Positions 9,503-17,763 of a stretch of DNA of 46,357 nt are shown here, piece after piece. Under the pieces are notes generated by a model. That model was given only the letters and a program-made list of their open reading frames with translations, had not been told where the DNA came from and ran no database searches. The position numbers and the translations under genes are program-made. The number at the start of each line of letters is the position of its first letter. Position 1 is the first letter of the stretch. The stretch comes from DASXKD01 sp963734725 (lineage in GTDB: Bacteria > Actinomycetota > Actinomycetes > Streptosporangiales > Streptosporangiaceae): the NCBI GenBank assembly GCA_963734725.1, contig CAVTIX010000007.1, positions 1 to 46,357 of the forward strand. The letters run 5' to 3'.

Positions 9503-9868
9503 ATGGCGAAGAAGGCCAAGCCGGCCGCGAAGGGCAAGGCAGCCGGAATGAAGATCAAGAAGGGCGACGACGTGATCGTCATCGCCGGCCGCGATCGCGG
9601 CCGCGAGGGCAAGGTCATCGTCGCCTACCCCGACCAGCAGCGGGTCCTGGTCCATGGCGTGAACGTGATCCGGAAGAACAAGAAGGTCAACTTCCAGGGC
9701 GCCAGGGGCGCGAAGGAAGGTGGCATCGTCACCCAGGAAGCCCCGATTCACGTGAGCAACGTGGCGCTGATCGACCCGGACACCAAGAAGCCCGCCCGCG
9801 CGGGTTACCAGGTCGGCGACGACGCCAGGAAGACCCGGGTCTCGCGCCCGAGCGGTAAGGAAATCTGA
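9503..9868 (+). CDS. rplX: 50S ribosomal protein L24
   Basis: Assembly-initiator protein of the large subunit; 121 residues. ATG at 9503 directly follows the rplN stop. After a Lys/Ala-rich N-terminal stretch the KOW motif appears (KIKKGDDVIVIAGRDRGREG), then RVLVHGVNVIRKNKK. The N-terminal extension of about 13 residues is basic and low-complexity. It shares one base with rplE. Confidence 0.95.
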   Translation: MAKKAKPAAKGKAAGMKIKKGDDVIVIAGRDRGREGKVIVAYPDQQRVLVHGVNVIRKNKKVNFQGARGAKEGGIVTQEAPIHVSNVALIDPDTKKPARAGYQVGDDARKTRVSRPSGKEI

Positions 9869-10545
9869 TGTCAGATACAGCAACCGAGCAGGCCACCGCG
9901 GAGCGGGGGCGGGCGCAGCGCGGGGGCGGCGGAGCGGGCGCGAAGCGCGGGGGCGGGAGAAGCAGGGGGGAGAGCGCGGGGGCGGGAGAAGCAGAGCGCG
10001 TGCCGCCGCGGCTGAAGGAGCGTTACCACTCCGAGATCGCCCCGGCGCTGCGCGAGGAGTTCAAGTACGCCAACGTGATGCAGATTCCCGCCCTGGTGAA
10101 GATCTCGGTCAACATGGGCGTGGGGGACGCCGCGCGGGACGCCAAGCTCATCGAGGGCGCGGTGAAGGACCTGGCCATCATCACCGGGCAGAAGCCCGCC
10201 GTGGCCCGGGCCAAGAAGTCGATCGCCCAGTTCAAGCTCCGCGAGGGGATGCCTATCGGCGCGCACGTGACGCTGCGCGGCGACCGGATGTGGGAGTTCC
10301 TCGACCGCCTGCTCACCCTCGCGCTGCCGCGGATCCGGGACTTCCGCGGCCTGTCCGACCGGCAGTTCGACGGCCGGGGCAATTACACCTTCGGCCTCAC
10401 CGAGCAGCTGATGTTCCACGAGATCAACCCGGACCAGGTGGACCGCCAGCGCGGCATGGATGTGACCGTGGTCACTACTGCCACCAACGATGACGAGGGC
10501 CGTGCGCTGCTGCGCCGGCTCGGATTCCCGTTCAAGGAGAACTGA
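9868..10545 (+). CDS. rplE: 50S ribosomal protein L5 with a Gly/Arg-rich N-terminal extension
   Basis: 5S rRNA-binding protein of the central protuberance. ATG at 9868 overlaps the rplX stop by one base. The family core starts near residue 46 (PPRLKERYHSEIAPALREEF) and is complete: KISVNMGVGDAARDAKLIEG, GQKPAVARAKKSIAQFKLRE and the C-terminal DEGRALLRRLGFPF. The first ~45 residues are Gly/Arg/Ala/Glu-rich, with a repeated purine-rich DNA pattern. At 225 residues it is longer than the usual 180-190. Another start inside the extension cannot be excluded. Confidence 0.95.
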   Translation: MSDTATEQATAERGRAQRGGGGAGAKRGGGRSRGESAGAGEAERVPPRLKERYHSEIAPALREEFKYANVMQIPALVKISVNMGVGDAARDAKLIEGAVKDLAIITGQKPAVARAKKSIAQFKLREGMPIGAHVTLRGDRMWEFLDRLLTLALPRIRDFRGLSDRQFDGRGNYTFGLTEQLMFHEINPDQVDRQRGMDVTVVTTATNDDEGRALLRRLGFPFKEN

Positions 10546-10549
10546 CCCA

Positions 10550-10735
10550 GTGGCGAAGAAGGCGCTGATCGCCAAGGCGAAGCGGAAGCCCAAGTTCGAG
10601 GTGCGCGCTTACACCAGGTGCGCGCGCTGCGGGCGCCCGCGCGCGGTGTACCGGAGGTTCGGGCTGTGCCGGATCTGCTTCCGCACCATGGCCCACCGCG
10701 GCGAACTGCCTGGCATCACCAAATCAAGCTGGTAG
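10550..10735 (+). CDS. rpsZ: 30S ribosomal protein S14, zinc-binding type Z
   Basis: S14 of the short zinc-ribbon class, 61 residues. The GTG at 10550, four bases after the rplE stop, gives AKKALIAKAKRKPKFEVRAY, the exact family N-terminus; an upstream ATG in rplE is spurious. Four zinc ligands are visible: C24, C27, C40 and C43, in CARC and CRIC pairs. This is the C+ form; many actinobacteria also keep a zinc-free copy elsewhere, which this window cannot show. Confidence 0.96.
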   Translation: MAKKALIAKAKRKPKFEVRAYTRCARCGRPRAVYRRFGLCRICFRTMAHRGELPGITKSSW

Positions 10736-10760
10736 CCACATCGGCGCCAGATAAGAACCT

Positions 10761-10813
10761 GGGCGCGCGCCCGTCGCGCGCCCGCCGACCGAACTGGGCG
10801 CCACCGGCGCCCA
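10761..10813 (+). promoter_or_regulatory. Tandem strong hairpins in the rpsZ-rpsH spacer
   Basis: Two perfect inverted repeats lie back to back in the 133-base spacer. The first is a 9-bp stem, GGGCGCGCG (10761-10769) with CGCGCGCCC (10775-10783), loop of 5. The second is an 8-bp stem, TGGGCGCC (10795-10802) with GGCGCCCA (10806-10813), loop of 3. No T-run follows. They could attenuate, protect or process the operon transcript, or be repetitive DNA. The position resembles other paired hairpins in this window. Confidence 0.6.
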
Positions 10814-10868
10814 CCGACCACGCCGAAGGTCCCGCAGGGGAAACCGCGGTGAGGAGGGCCATCAGGCC

Positions 10869-11267
10869 ATGACGATGACGGACCCGATCGCAGACATGCT
10901 GACCCGTCTGCGCAACGCTAACTCGGCATACCAGGATTCAGTGAGCATGCCGTATTCCAAGATCAAGGCTCACCTGGCGGAGATACTCCAGCAGGAGGGG
11001 TACATCGGCGGCTTCGAAGTCCGCGACGCCGAGGTCGGCAAGAACCTGGTGGTCTCGCTCAAGTACGGCCCGGCCCGTGAGCGCTCGATCGCCGGGCTCA
11101 AGCGTGTGTCCAAGCCCGGCCTGCGGGTGTACGCGAGGAAGGACAACCTGCCCCGGGTGCTCGGTGGGCTGGGCATAGCCATCATCTCCACCTCGGGTGG
11201 GCTGATGACCGACAAGCAGGCGGTCCGGCGCGGCGTGGGCGGGGAAGTCCTCGCCTTCGTGTGGTGA
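10869..11267 (+). CDS. rpsH: 30S ribosomal protein S8
   Basis: Primary 16S rRNA-binding protein; in E. coli S8 also represses the spc operon. It has 132 residues. The ATG at 10869 is preceded by GAGGAGG about 12 bases upstream, and it begins TMTDPIADMLTRLRNANSAY. The family ends in the usual STSGGLMTDKQAVRRGVGGE segment with FVW at the very end. Confidence 0.97.
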   Translation: MTMTDPIADMLTRLRNANSAYQDSVSMPYSKIKAHLAEILQQEGYIGGFEVRDAEVGKNLVVSLKYGPARERSIAGLKRVSKPGLRVYARKDNLPRVLGGLGIAIISTSGGLMTDKQAVRRGVGGEVLAFVW

Positions 11268-11278
11268 GGAGAGCTTAG

Positions 11279-11816
11279 ATGTCACGAATCGGACGGCTTC
11301 CGGTAGCGATCCCGGCGGGCGTCGATGTCACGATCGACGGGCGCGAGGTGTCGGTTCGCGGGCCCAAGGGCCAGCTCTCGCTCGAGGTCGCCGAGCCCAT
11401 CGAGGTCAAGCAGGCCGACGGCGTGATCACCGTGACCAGGCCCAATGACGACGGCCCGGTCCGTGCGCTGCACGGGCTGTCGCGCACCCTGGTCGCCAAC
11501 ATGGTGACCGGCGTTACCGAGGGATACCGCAAGACCCTGGAGATCCGTCGGGGTCGGTTACCGGGTCCAGGCCAAGGGCAGCGGGGTGGAGTTCTCTCTC
11601 GGCTACAGCCACCCGGTGCCGGTCACCCCGCCAGACGGGGTCACGCTGCGGGTGGAGACCCCGACCAGGCTCGTCGTCGAGGGGATTGACAAGCAGCAGG
11701 TCGGCGAGGTCGCCGCGAAGATTCGCAAGCTCCGCAAGCCGGACCCGTACAAGGGCAAGGGCGTGCGTTACGCCGGCGAGCAGATCCGCCGCAAGGTCGG
11801 AAAGGCTGGGAAGTAG
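11279..11816 (+). CDS. rplF: 50S ribosomal protein L6, interrupted by an apparent 1-base insertion
   Basis: L6 sits near the factor-binding site and sarcin-ricin loop. ATG at 11279 gives SRIGRLPVAIPAGVDVTIDG. The first frame is good to KTLEI at about 11544, then reads as Arg/Gly nonsense. Removing one C at about 11545 restores VGVGYRVQAKGSGVEFSLGY, which joins to the second half ending in PYKGKGVRYAGEQIRRKVGK, the L6 signature, with the stop at 11816. The restored protein has 178 residues, normal length. A 1-base sequence error is the likely cause, since the gene is essential and both halves are well conserved. Confidence 0.92.
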
Positions 11817-11819
11817 GAC

Positions 11820-12209
11820 ATGGCTGTCACCATCAAGAGCAGGGGGCGCGGGAAGGCCGGCGCCCGCGCGTCCGCACGGGCGCGGCGCCATCTGCGCGTG
11901 CGCAAGAAGGTCACCGGCAGCGCAGCCCGGCCGCGGCTGGCCGTGAACAGGTCCGCCCGGCACATCTTCGCCCAGCTTGTGGATGACGGCGCGGGCCGCA
12001 CGCTCGCATCGGCGTCTACCCTGGAACCGGACATACGGGCAGCAAAGGGCGACAAGAAGGCCCGGGCGCATCAGGTCGGCGAGTTGCTGGCCAGCCGCGC
12101 GCGTGAGGCGGGGATCACCGCCGCCGTCTTCGACCGGGGCGGCTACGCCTACCACGGCCGGGTGGCAGCGCTCGCCGAGGGCGCCCGCGAAGGCGGCCTG
12201 TCCCTGTGA
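11820..12209 (+). CDS. rplR: 50S ribosomal protein L18
   Basis: 5S rRNA-binding protein; 129 residues. The ATG begins three bases after the rplF stop. An Arg/Ala-rich N-terminus leads into RRHLRVRKKVTGSAARPRLA and NRSARHIFAQLVDD, then the conserved AGITAAVFDRGGYAYHGRVA and ALAEGAREGGL at the end. Confidence 0.96.
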   Translation: MAVTIKSRGRGKAGARASARARRHLRVRKKVTGSAARPRLAVNRSARHIFAQLVDDGAGRTLASASTLEPDIRAAKGDKKARAHQVGELLASRAREAGITAAVFDRGGYAYHGRVAALAEGAREGGLSL

Positions 12210-12270
12210 GGCGTTACTGGACTGACAACCTCCCGGCGCAGGCCGGACCGAGGGTTCCGGGCCATGGGGT

Positions 12271-12288
12271 CCGGGGGCTTGCCCCCGG
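12271..12288 (+). promoter_or_regulatory. Hairpin in the rplR-rpsE spacer
   Basis: CCGGGGGC (12271-12278) pairs with GCCCCCGG (12281-12288), an 8-bp G/C palindrome in a 124-base spacer. Further G/C-rich inverted blocks flank it. A T-tail is absent. It may be an attenuator, a processing site or a dispersed repeat. Confidence 0.45.
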
Positions 12289-12333
12289 GATGACGAAGTG
12301 CCCCCCCGGGCTAACACTTAGGAAGGCGAAGTA

Positions 12334-12945
12334 ATGGCAGCTCCCCGAAGGGGTGGCGGCGAGCGGCGGGAGCGTCGTGACGACCGCCGTGGCGGGGCCG
12401 ACAAGGGCACCGCATATCTCGAGCGAGTAGTGACCATCAACCGGGTGGCCAAGGTGGTCCAGGGCGGCCGCCGGTTCAGCTTCACCGCCCTGGTGGTGGT
12501 CGGCGACGGCAATGGCATGGTCGGTGTCGGGTACGGGAAGGCCAAGGAGGTGCCCGCGGCCATCGCCAAGGGCGTCGAGGCGGCCAAGAAGCACTTTTTC
12601 CGCGTCCCGCGCATCGGCGGCACGATCCCGCACACCGTGCAGGGTGAGGCTGCGGCCGGCGTAGTGCTGCTCAAGCCCGCCAGCCCCGGCACCGGCGTCA
12701 TCGCCGGCGGCCCGGTGCGCGCCGTCTTGGAGTGCGCGGGCGTGCACGACGTGCTGTCCCGGTCGCTCGGCTCCTCCAACGCGATCAACGTCATCCACGC
12801 GACGGTCGCGGCGCTCAAGGCGCTGAACCGCCCCGAGGAGATCGCCGCCCGGCGCGGCCTGCCGATCGAGGACGTGGCGCCCGCGGCCATGCTGCGCGCC
12901 CGCGCGGCGGCGGCTGCCGCCAGCGCCGCGCCCGGCACGAACTGA
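12334..12945 (+). CDS. rpsE: 30S ribosomal protein S5
   Basis: Fidelity protein at the mRNA entry site. It has 203 residues, within the actinobacterial range because of a charged N-terminus of about 25 residues. The dsRNA-binding-fold core is intact: YLERVVTINRVAKVVQGGRR, GDGNGMVGVGYGKAKEVPAA, and ECAGVHDVLSRSLGSSNAIN. ATG at 12334 with AGGAAGG upstream. Confidence 0.97.
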   Translation: MAAPRRGGGERRERRDDRRGGADKGTAYLERVVTINRVAKVVQGGRRFSFTALVVVGDGNGMVGVGYGKAKEVPAAIAKGVEAAKKHFFRVPRIGGTIPHTVQGEAAAGVVLLKPASPGTGVIAGGPVRAVLECAGVHDVLSRSLGSSNAINVIHATVAALKALNRPEEIAARRGLPIEDVAPAAMLRARAAAAAASAAPGTN

Positions 12946-12959
12946 GCGAGGGCAGGCTG

Positions 12960-13142
12960 ATGACGCAGCTGAGGGTTACCCAGACCAAGTCCAAGATCGG
13001 CGGCACCAGGCAGCAGCGGGACTCGCTGCGCTCGCTGGGGCTGAAGCGGATCGGTGACGTGGTCGTCAAGGAGGACAAGCCCGAGTTCCGGGGCATGATT
13101 AACGCGGTGCGCCACCTGGTCACCGTCGAGGAGGTGGACTGA
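12960..13142 (+). CDS. rpmD: 50S ribosomal protein L30
   Basis: Small large-subunit protein, 60 residues, normal length. ATG at 12960: MTQLRVTQTKSKIGG, then LRSLGLKRIGDVVVKEDKPE and GMINAVRHLVTVEEV, all family-typical. It sits 14 bases after rpsE and two bases before rplO. Confidence 0.96.
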   Translation: MTQLRVTQTKSKIGGTRQQRDSLRSLGLKRIGDVVVKEDKPEFRGMINAVRHLVTVEEVD

Positions 13143-13144
13143 CC

Positions 13145-13621
13145 ATGGCAGGCGAGGGACAGCCGAAGGCCGGCGGGGCCGGCCTGCGGCTCCACCACCT
13201 GCGCCCGGCGCCCGGCGCGCGCAAGGCGCGCACCCGGGTGGGCCGGGGTGAGGCATCCAAGGGCAAGACGGCCGGCCGCGGCACCAAGGGCACGAAGGCC
13301 AGGGACCAGGTGCCGGCCAGCTTCGAGGGCGGCCAGATGCCGCTGCACCGGCGGGTGCCGCAGCTCAAGGGCTTCTCCAACCTGCGGTTCAAGACCACCT
13401 ACCAGGTCGTCAACACCGGCAGGCTGGCCGAGCTGTACCCCGGGGGCGGCGACGTCACCCCCGAGGACCTGGCCGCCAAGGGCGCGGTACGCCCCGGTGA
13501 GCCGGTCAAGATCCTCGGCACCGGCGATGTCACCGCCGCGCTGCGGGTGACCGCGCACGCCTTCTCCGCCTCCGCCCGGGACAAGATCACCGCGGCGGGG
13601 GGAACCGTTACCACGCTGTGA
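13145..13621 (+). CDS. rplO: 50S ribosomal protein L15
   Basis: Late-assembly protein of the large subunit; 158 residues. ATG at 13145. It has the basic glycine-rich N-terminal half (RTRVGRGEASKGKTAGRGTK, FEGGQMPLHRRVPQLKGFSN) and the C-terminal L15 domain with KILGTGDVTAALRVTAHAFS. It ends the spc cluster here, since a hairpin and a 199-base spacer precede secY. Confidence 0.96.
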   Translation: MAGEGQPKAGGAGLRLHHLRPAPGARKARTRVGRGEASKGKTAGRGTKGTKARDQVPASFEGGQMPLHRRVPQLKGFSNLRFKTTYQVVNTGRLAELYPGGGDVTPEDLAAKGAVRPGEPVKILGTGDVTAALRVTAHAFSASARDKITAAGGTVTTL

Positions 13622-13666
13622 CCGGCCCCGCGATGGACCAGCTCACGCCACCTTCCCGGGCAGCAT

Positions 13667-13681
13667 CCCCCGGCCCGGGGG
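13667..13681 (+). terminator. Possible terminator after rplO
   Basis: CCCCCGG (13667-13673) and CCGGGGG (13675-13681) form a 7-bp G/C stem 46 bases after the rplO stop. There is no T-run. Together with a candidate promoter just downstream it suggests a transcriptional break before secY. Confidence 0.4.
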
Positions 13682-13695
13682 GAAGCTCGCACGGG

Positions 13696-13724
13696 TTCCA
13701 GCACCTTGCACGGGCTGTTACAGT
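13696..13724 (+). promoter_or_regulatory. Candidate secY promoter
   Basis: TTCCAG (13696-13701), a 17-base spacer and TACAGT (13719-13724) lie about 100 bases before secY. The -10 fits the actinobacterial TAnnnT pattern; the -35 is weak. Confidence 0.3.
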
Positions 13725-13820
13725 GCAGCGAGCGCGTGACATCGCGGCGGCTGGGCGCGGCGCTACCAACCAGGTGGCCGTCGCGCGCATATCCGCACCT
13801 TCTAAGACCTAGGACGGCGC

Positions 13821-15134
13821 ATGCTCACCGGGTTCCTCCGGGCGTTCCGGACGCCAGACTTGCGCCGGAAGCTGCTCTTCACGCTCTTCATGATCGGCGT
13901 CTTCCGGCTCGGCGCGTCGCTGCCCACGCCGGGGATCTCCGAGAAGAACGTCAACTACTGCACTGGTCTCGCCGCGGCGAGCGGCGGCAGCGTCTACCAG
14001 CTGGTCAACCTGTTCAGCGGGGGCGCGCTGCTCAAGCTGTCGGTGTTCGCGCTCGGCATCATGCCCTACATCACCGCGAGCATCATCCTCCAGCTGCTCG
14101 CGGTGGTCATCCCGCGGCTGGAGACGCTGCGCCAGGAGGGCCAGGCCGGGCAGGCCAAGATCACCCAGTACACCCGGTACCTGACCGTGGGCCTGGCCAT
14201 CCTCCAGTCCACCGGCATCGTGGCGCTGGCCAGGTCGGGCAAGCTCTTCCAGGGTGTCAACTGCACCAGGTCGCTGCTTATCAACGACAACATCTTCACG
14301 ATCACCACGATGGTGATCTGCATGACCGCGGGCACCGCGGTCATCATGTGGCTGGGCGAGCTGATCACCGACCGCGGCGTCGGCAACGGCATGTCCCTGC
14401 TGATCTTCACCACGGTCATCGCGGTGATCCCGGGCGAGCTGCTGAACATCTACCGGTCCCGGCATGCGTTCACCTTCGCCGTGGTGGTGCTCGTCGGTAT
14501 CGCGATCGTCGGCTTCGTGGTGTTCATGGAGCAGGCACAGCGGCGGATCCCGGTCCAGTACGCCAAGCGGATGGTCGGGCGCCGGATGTACGGCGGGAGC
14601 TCGACCTACATCCCGCTCAAGGTGAACCAGGCCGGTGTCATCCCGGTGATCTTCGCCTCGTCGCTGCTCTACATCCCCCAGCTGATGGCCTCCCTGTTCG
14701 GGAACACGACCCACCCGCAGGGCTGGTACACCTGGGTGAACACCTACCTGGTGCGCGGGGACTCGCCGATCTACATGCTGACGTTCTTCGCGCTCATCAT
14801 CTTCTTCACGTACTTCTACGTGGCGATCACCTTCAACCCGACCGAGGTCGCCGACAACATGAAGAAGTACGGCGGCTTCATTCCGGGCATCCGCCCGGGC
14901 CGGCCTACATCTGAGTACCTCAACTACGTGCTCACCCGGCTGACCGCCCCGGGCTCGGTGTACCTGGGAGTCATCGCGCTGATCCCGATGATCGCGCTTG
15001 CGCTGGTCGGAGCGACCCAGAACTTCCCGTTCGGGGGGACAAGCATCCTGATCGCGGTGGGGGTGGGCCTGGATACGGTGAAGCAGATCGAAAGCCAGCT
15101 CCAGCAGCGCAATTACGAGGGCTTCCTTCGGTAG
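13821..15134 (+). CDS. secY: Protein translocase subunit SecY
   Basis: Channel-forming subunit of the Sec translocon in the cytoplasmic membrane; 437 residues with about ten hydrophobic segments. ATG at 13821. The N-terminus LTGFLRAFRTPDLRRKLLFT precedes TM1. SecY signatures are clear: LFSGGALLKLSVFALGIMPY, then ERITDRGVGNGMS-like ELITDRGVGNGMSLLIF, and FTYFYVAITFNPTEVADNMK. Its TAG overlaps the adk GTG by one base, so adk and probably map are co-expressed with it. Confidence 0.98.
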   Translation: MLTGFLRAFRTPDLRRKLLFTLFMIGVFRLGASLPTPGISEKNVNYCTGLAAASGGSVYQLVNLFSGGALLKLSVFALGIMPYITASIILQLLAVVIPRLETLRQEGQAGQAKITQYTRYLTVGLAILQSTGIVALARSGKLFQGVNCTRSLLINDNIFTITTMVICMTAGTAVIMWLGELITDRGVGNGMSLLIFTTVIAVIPGELLNIYRSRHAFTFAVVVLVGIAIVGFVVFMEQAQRRIPVQYAKRMVGRRMYGGSSTYIPLKVNQAGVIPVIFASSLLYIPQLMASLFGNTTHPQGWYTWVNTYLVRGDSPIYMLTFFALIIFFTYFYVAITFNPTEVADNMKKYGGFIPGIRPGRPTSEYLNYVLTRLTAPGSVYLGVIALIPMIALALVGATQNFPFGGTSILIAVGVGLDTVKQIESQLQQRNYEGFLR

Positions 15135-15787
15135 TGCGTGTCGTCCTCGTGGGCCCCCCTGGCGCGGGCAAGGGGACACAGGCTCAGGCCCTTGCATCGC
15201 ACCTGTCGATCCCGAAGATCTCGACAGGTGACATCTTCCGGGACAACGTCAGCCACGGGACCGCGCTCGGCCGGCGGGCCCAGGCGTACATGGAGCGCGG
15301 TGACCTGGTGCCGGACGAGGTCACGATCGCGATGGTGACCGACCGGCTGGCCGACGACGACACGCAGGCCGGCTTCCTGCTCGACGGCTTCCCGCGGAAC
15401 GTGCCGCAGGCCGAGACGCTCAAGAAGATGCTGCTGTCCTGGGACACCAAGCTGGACGTGGTGCTGGAGCTGGTGGTCGACGACGACGAGGTGGTGCGGC
15501 GGCTGTCCGGGCGGCGTGGTTGCCGGCGCTGCGGGCGGATCTGGCACATGAGCTTCGACCCCCCGGTGGTGGCCGGGATCTGTGACGACTGCGGTGGCGA
15601 GCTGTTCCAGCGGGACGACGACCGCGAAGAGACGATCCGGCACCGGCTGGAGGTTTACCAGGAACAGACCGCGCCGCTGGTCTCGTTCTACGCCGACGAG
15701 GGCACCCTGCTCGGCCTGGATGCCACCGGGCCGGTGGACGAGATCACCGAGCGGGCCCTGAGTGCGCTGCGCCGTTTCATGCGATGA
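15134..15787 (+). CDS. adk: Adenylate kinase with a four-cysteine LID
   Basis: Interconverts ATP + AMP and 2 ADP in the cytoplasm; 217 residues, the long-LID class. GTG start at 15134. The P-loop is GPPGAGKGT (residues 8-16) and the AMP-binding segments STGDIFRD and GFPRN are present. The LID carries C130, C133, C150 and C153 in CxxC pairs, the arrangement that binds structural zinc in Gram-positive enzymes. LID sequences without these cysteines also occur in actinobacteria, so this is a small distinguishing trait. Confidence 0.97.
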   Translation: MRVVLVGPPGAGKGTQAQALASHLSIPKISTGDIFRDNVSHGTALGRRAQAYMERGDLVPDEVTIAMVTDRLADDDTQAGFLLDGFPRNVPQAETLKKMLLSWDTKLDVVLELVVDDDEVVRRLSGRRGCRRCGRIWHMSFDPPVVAGICDDCGGELFQRDDDREETIRHRLEVYQEQTAPLVSFYADEGTLLGLDATGPVDEITERALSALRRFMR

Positions 15788-15836
15788 CTCCCAGCCGCGG
15801 CGGCGGGGTACCGTGAGGGGGGGATCCGGAGGCGCC

Positions 15837-16694
15837 ATGCGGAATAAGCGCGAGCCCTGTGTGCAGCTCAAGACGCAAGCACAGCTAGCGAAGATGCACG
15901 AGGCAGGCCACGCGGTGGCGTCCGCGCTGCGTGCGGCGGCGGACGCCGTGGCGCCCGGTGTCACGACCGCCGACCTCGACGCGATCGCCCGCGCCCAGCT
16001 CGCCGCCGCCGGCGCCGCCCCCTCGTTCCTTGGCTACCACGGTTTCCCGGCGACGATCTGCGCCTGCATCAACGAGGAGATCGTGCACGGAATCCCGAGC
16101 GCCTCGCGGGTGCTCAGGGAGGGCGACGTGATCTCCATCGACTGTGGCGCCAGCGTGGACGGCTGGCACGCCGACGCGGCGCTCACCGTGAGCCTGCCGG
16201 GCATCTCCGCCGAGCTTGCCAAGCTGATCGCCGACTGCGAGCAGGCGTTGTGGCAAGGGCTGGCCGCGGCGCGGCCCGGCGCACGGCTGTCCGACATCTC
16301 GTACGCGGTCGAGCGCAGCGTCCGGGCGGCAGGGGAATACGGCATCGTCGAGGACTACGCCGGCCACGGCATCGGCAGCGAGATGCACATGGACCCGCCG
16401 GTGCCCAACTACGGCCGCCCCGGCCGGGGCCCGGTGCTGGCCGAGGGCATGGCCCTGGCCATCGAGCCGCTGCTGGTGCTGGGCAGCCCGAACACCCGGC
16501 TGCTGGAGGACGGCTGGACCGTGGTGAGCGAGGACGGCGGGTGGTCCGCCCATTTCGAGCACACGGTCGCCATCACGCCGGACGGGCCGTGGGTGCTGAC
16601 CGCGCTCACCGGGCCGCCGGCCGGTGTCCTGGAGACGGCCGGCATCGTCCGTGCGCCCGCCATGCACCCGCACGCGGCAGGCTGGAGGAGGTAA
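15837..16694 (+). CDS. map: Methionine aminopeptidase, type I
   Basis: Removes the initiator Met from new proteins. I choose ATG 15837 (285 residues), which gives RNKREPCVQLKTQAQLAKMH, close to the family start; an in-frame ATG at 15762 lies inside adk. The metal ligands appear in order: the Asp pair in ISIDCGA and WHADAA, the His in GHGIGSEMH, and the Glu residues in AIEPLL and the FEHTVA segment. The catalytic His is in GYHGFP. The gap to adk is about 50 bases. Confidence 0.95.
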   Translation: MRNKREPCVQLKTQAQLAKMHEAGHAVASALRAAADAVAPGVTTADLDAIARAQLAAAGAAPSFLGYHGFPATICACINEEIVHGIPSASRVLREGDVISIDCGASVDGWHADAALTVSLPGISAELAKLIADCEQALWQGLAAARPGARLSDISYAVERSVRAAGEYGIVEDYAGHGIGSEMHMDPPVPNYGRPGRGPVLAEGMALAIEPLLVLGSPNTRLLEDGWTVVSEDGGWSAHFEHTVAITPDGPWVLTALTGPPAGVLETAGIVRAPAMHPHAAGWRR

Positions 16695-16700
16695 GGCTGG

Positions 16701-17195
16701 ATGGCCAACGATCCCAGGATCCGTGCCTCTGACGCGGATCGCGACAGGACCGCGGCGCTGCTGCGCGAGCACCTCGCGGCCGGCCGGCTGGACGACGAGG
16801 AGTTCAGCGAGCGCCTCGACAAGACCTACGCCGCCAAGACCCTGGGTGAACTGGACCAGCTTCTGTCCGACCTGCCCGGCATCGACCTGTACCACCTGCC
16901 GGACCATTCGGTGGAACGCCGCGGGAAGTCGAGCTTCGGCCTGCCCTGGCTGCTCGCCCCGCGCGGCGCGAGCGGCATCTCGCCCGCCTGGCGCGCGGCC
17001 TGGGGCTCCTGGGCCACGGTCAGCCTCATCGCCTTCCTGGCCTGGCTGCTCAGCGGCCACCCCGGCCACCTGTGGTTCCTGTGGGTGGGCGGGGTGTACG
17101 GCATCATCCTGGCCGGGCGGTGGCTGTCCGGCGGGCCGCCGCCGCGGCAGCGGGACCGGCGCCGGGACCGGGACCACCGCCACGGGCGGCATTGA
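16701..17195 (+). CDS. DUF1707-type membrane protein
   Basis: The first ~60 residues match the short domain common in actinobacterial membrane proteins (RASDADRDRTAALLREHLAA, GRLDDEEFSERLDKTYAAKT, LGELDQLLSDLP). Its function is not established. Two hydrophobic segments follow at about residues 100-116 and 120-138, then an Arg/His-rich cytoplasmic tail. ATG at 16701 lies 6 bases after map, with GGAGG upstream, so it is probably co-transcribed with map. It has 164 residues. I recognise the family but cannot assign a role. Confidence 0.85.
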   Translation: MANDPRIRASDADRDRTAALLREHLAAGRLDDEEFSERLDKTYAAKTLGELDQLLSDLPGIDLYHLPDHSVERRGKSSFGLPWLLAPRGASGISPAWRAAWGSWATVSLIAFLAWLLSGHPGHLWFLWVGGVYGIILAGRWLSGGPPPRQRDRRRDRDHRHGRH

Positions 17196-17228
17196 GCCTG
17201 GCGCGGAATACCCAGGCCCCGGCGAGCG

Positions 17229-17258
17229 TTCGCATTGTCGGTTGATGTCGCGTAGACT
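17229..17258 (+). promoter_or_regulatory. Candidate infA operon promoter
   Basis: TTCGCA (17229-17234), an 18-base spacer and TAGACT (17253-17258) match four of six bases each to the -35 and -10 consensus. They lie in the 275-base gap 17196-17470, which otherwise shows only short frames without family resemblance. The same TAGACT hexamer serves as a probable -10 before guaB and trpS. The long leader, over 200 bases, is unexplained. Confidence 0.4.
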
Positions 17259-17470
17259 CTCTTGCGGCCCGTGAGTTTCTCCTGCCCGGTTTTGCCGATG
17301 GCGCGGAGGCGGCCGTAGGACGGGCCGACCGTACCCGGTGATCATCTGAGTATGTGCCCGGTTGCGGGGAAGCCCGAATTGTGAGCTACCGCGGCAAGGA
17401 AACAGGAACTATGCCCCGGATGGCTGGCCTGCGGGCCGGTCACCATGGCCGAGAGAGAAGTGCGGAGGAC

Positions 17471-17692
17471 ATGCCCAAAAAGGATGGCGCCATCGAGATC
17501 GAGGGCAGGATCGTCGAGTCACTACCGAATGCCTTCTTCCGGGTGGAGCTGGACAACGGGCACAAGGTGCTGGCTCACATCAGCGGGAAGATGCGAATGC
17601 ACTACATCCGCATCCTGCCCGATGACCGGGTGGTCGTGGAGCTGAGCCCCTACGACCTGAGCCGGGGCCGGATCGTCTACCGGTACAAGTAA
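17471..17692 (+). CDS. infA: Translation initiation factor IF-1
   Basis: S1-fold factor that occupies the A site during initiation; 73 residues, the exact family length. ATG at 17471, with GGAGGAC just upstream, gives PKKDGAIEIEGRIVESLPNA. The in-frame ATG at 17354 adds 39 residues unlike any IF-1. The C-terminus ELSPYDLSRGRIVYRYK is diagnostic. It heads the usual infA-rpmJ-rpsM-rpsK-rpsD-rpoA-rplQ order. Confidence 0.97.
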   Translation: MPKKDGAIEIEGRIVESLPNAFFRVELDNGHKVLAHISGKMRMHYIRILPDDRVVVELSPYDLSRGRIVYRYK

Positions 17693-17763
17693 GGCACCCA
17701 GCGAGCAGCCGCCACAGCCCCGTGGCAGGCAGCCGCACCAGGCAGAACTAGAGGCACGAAATA

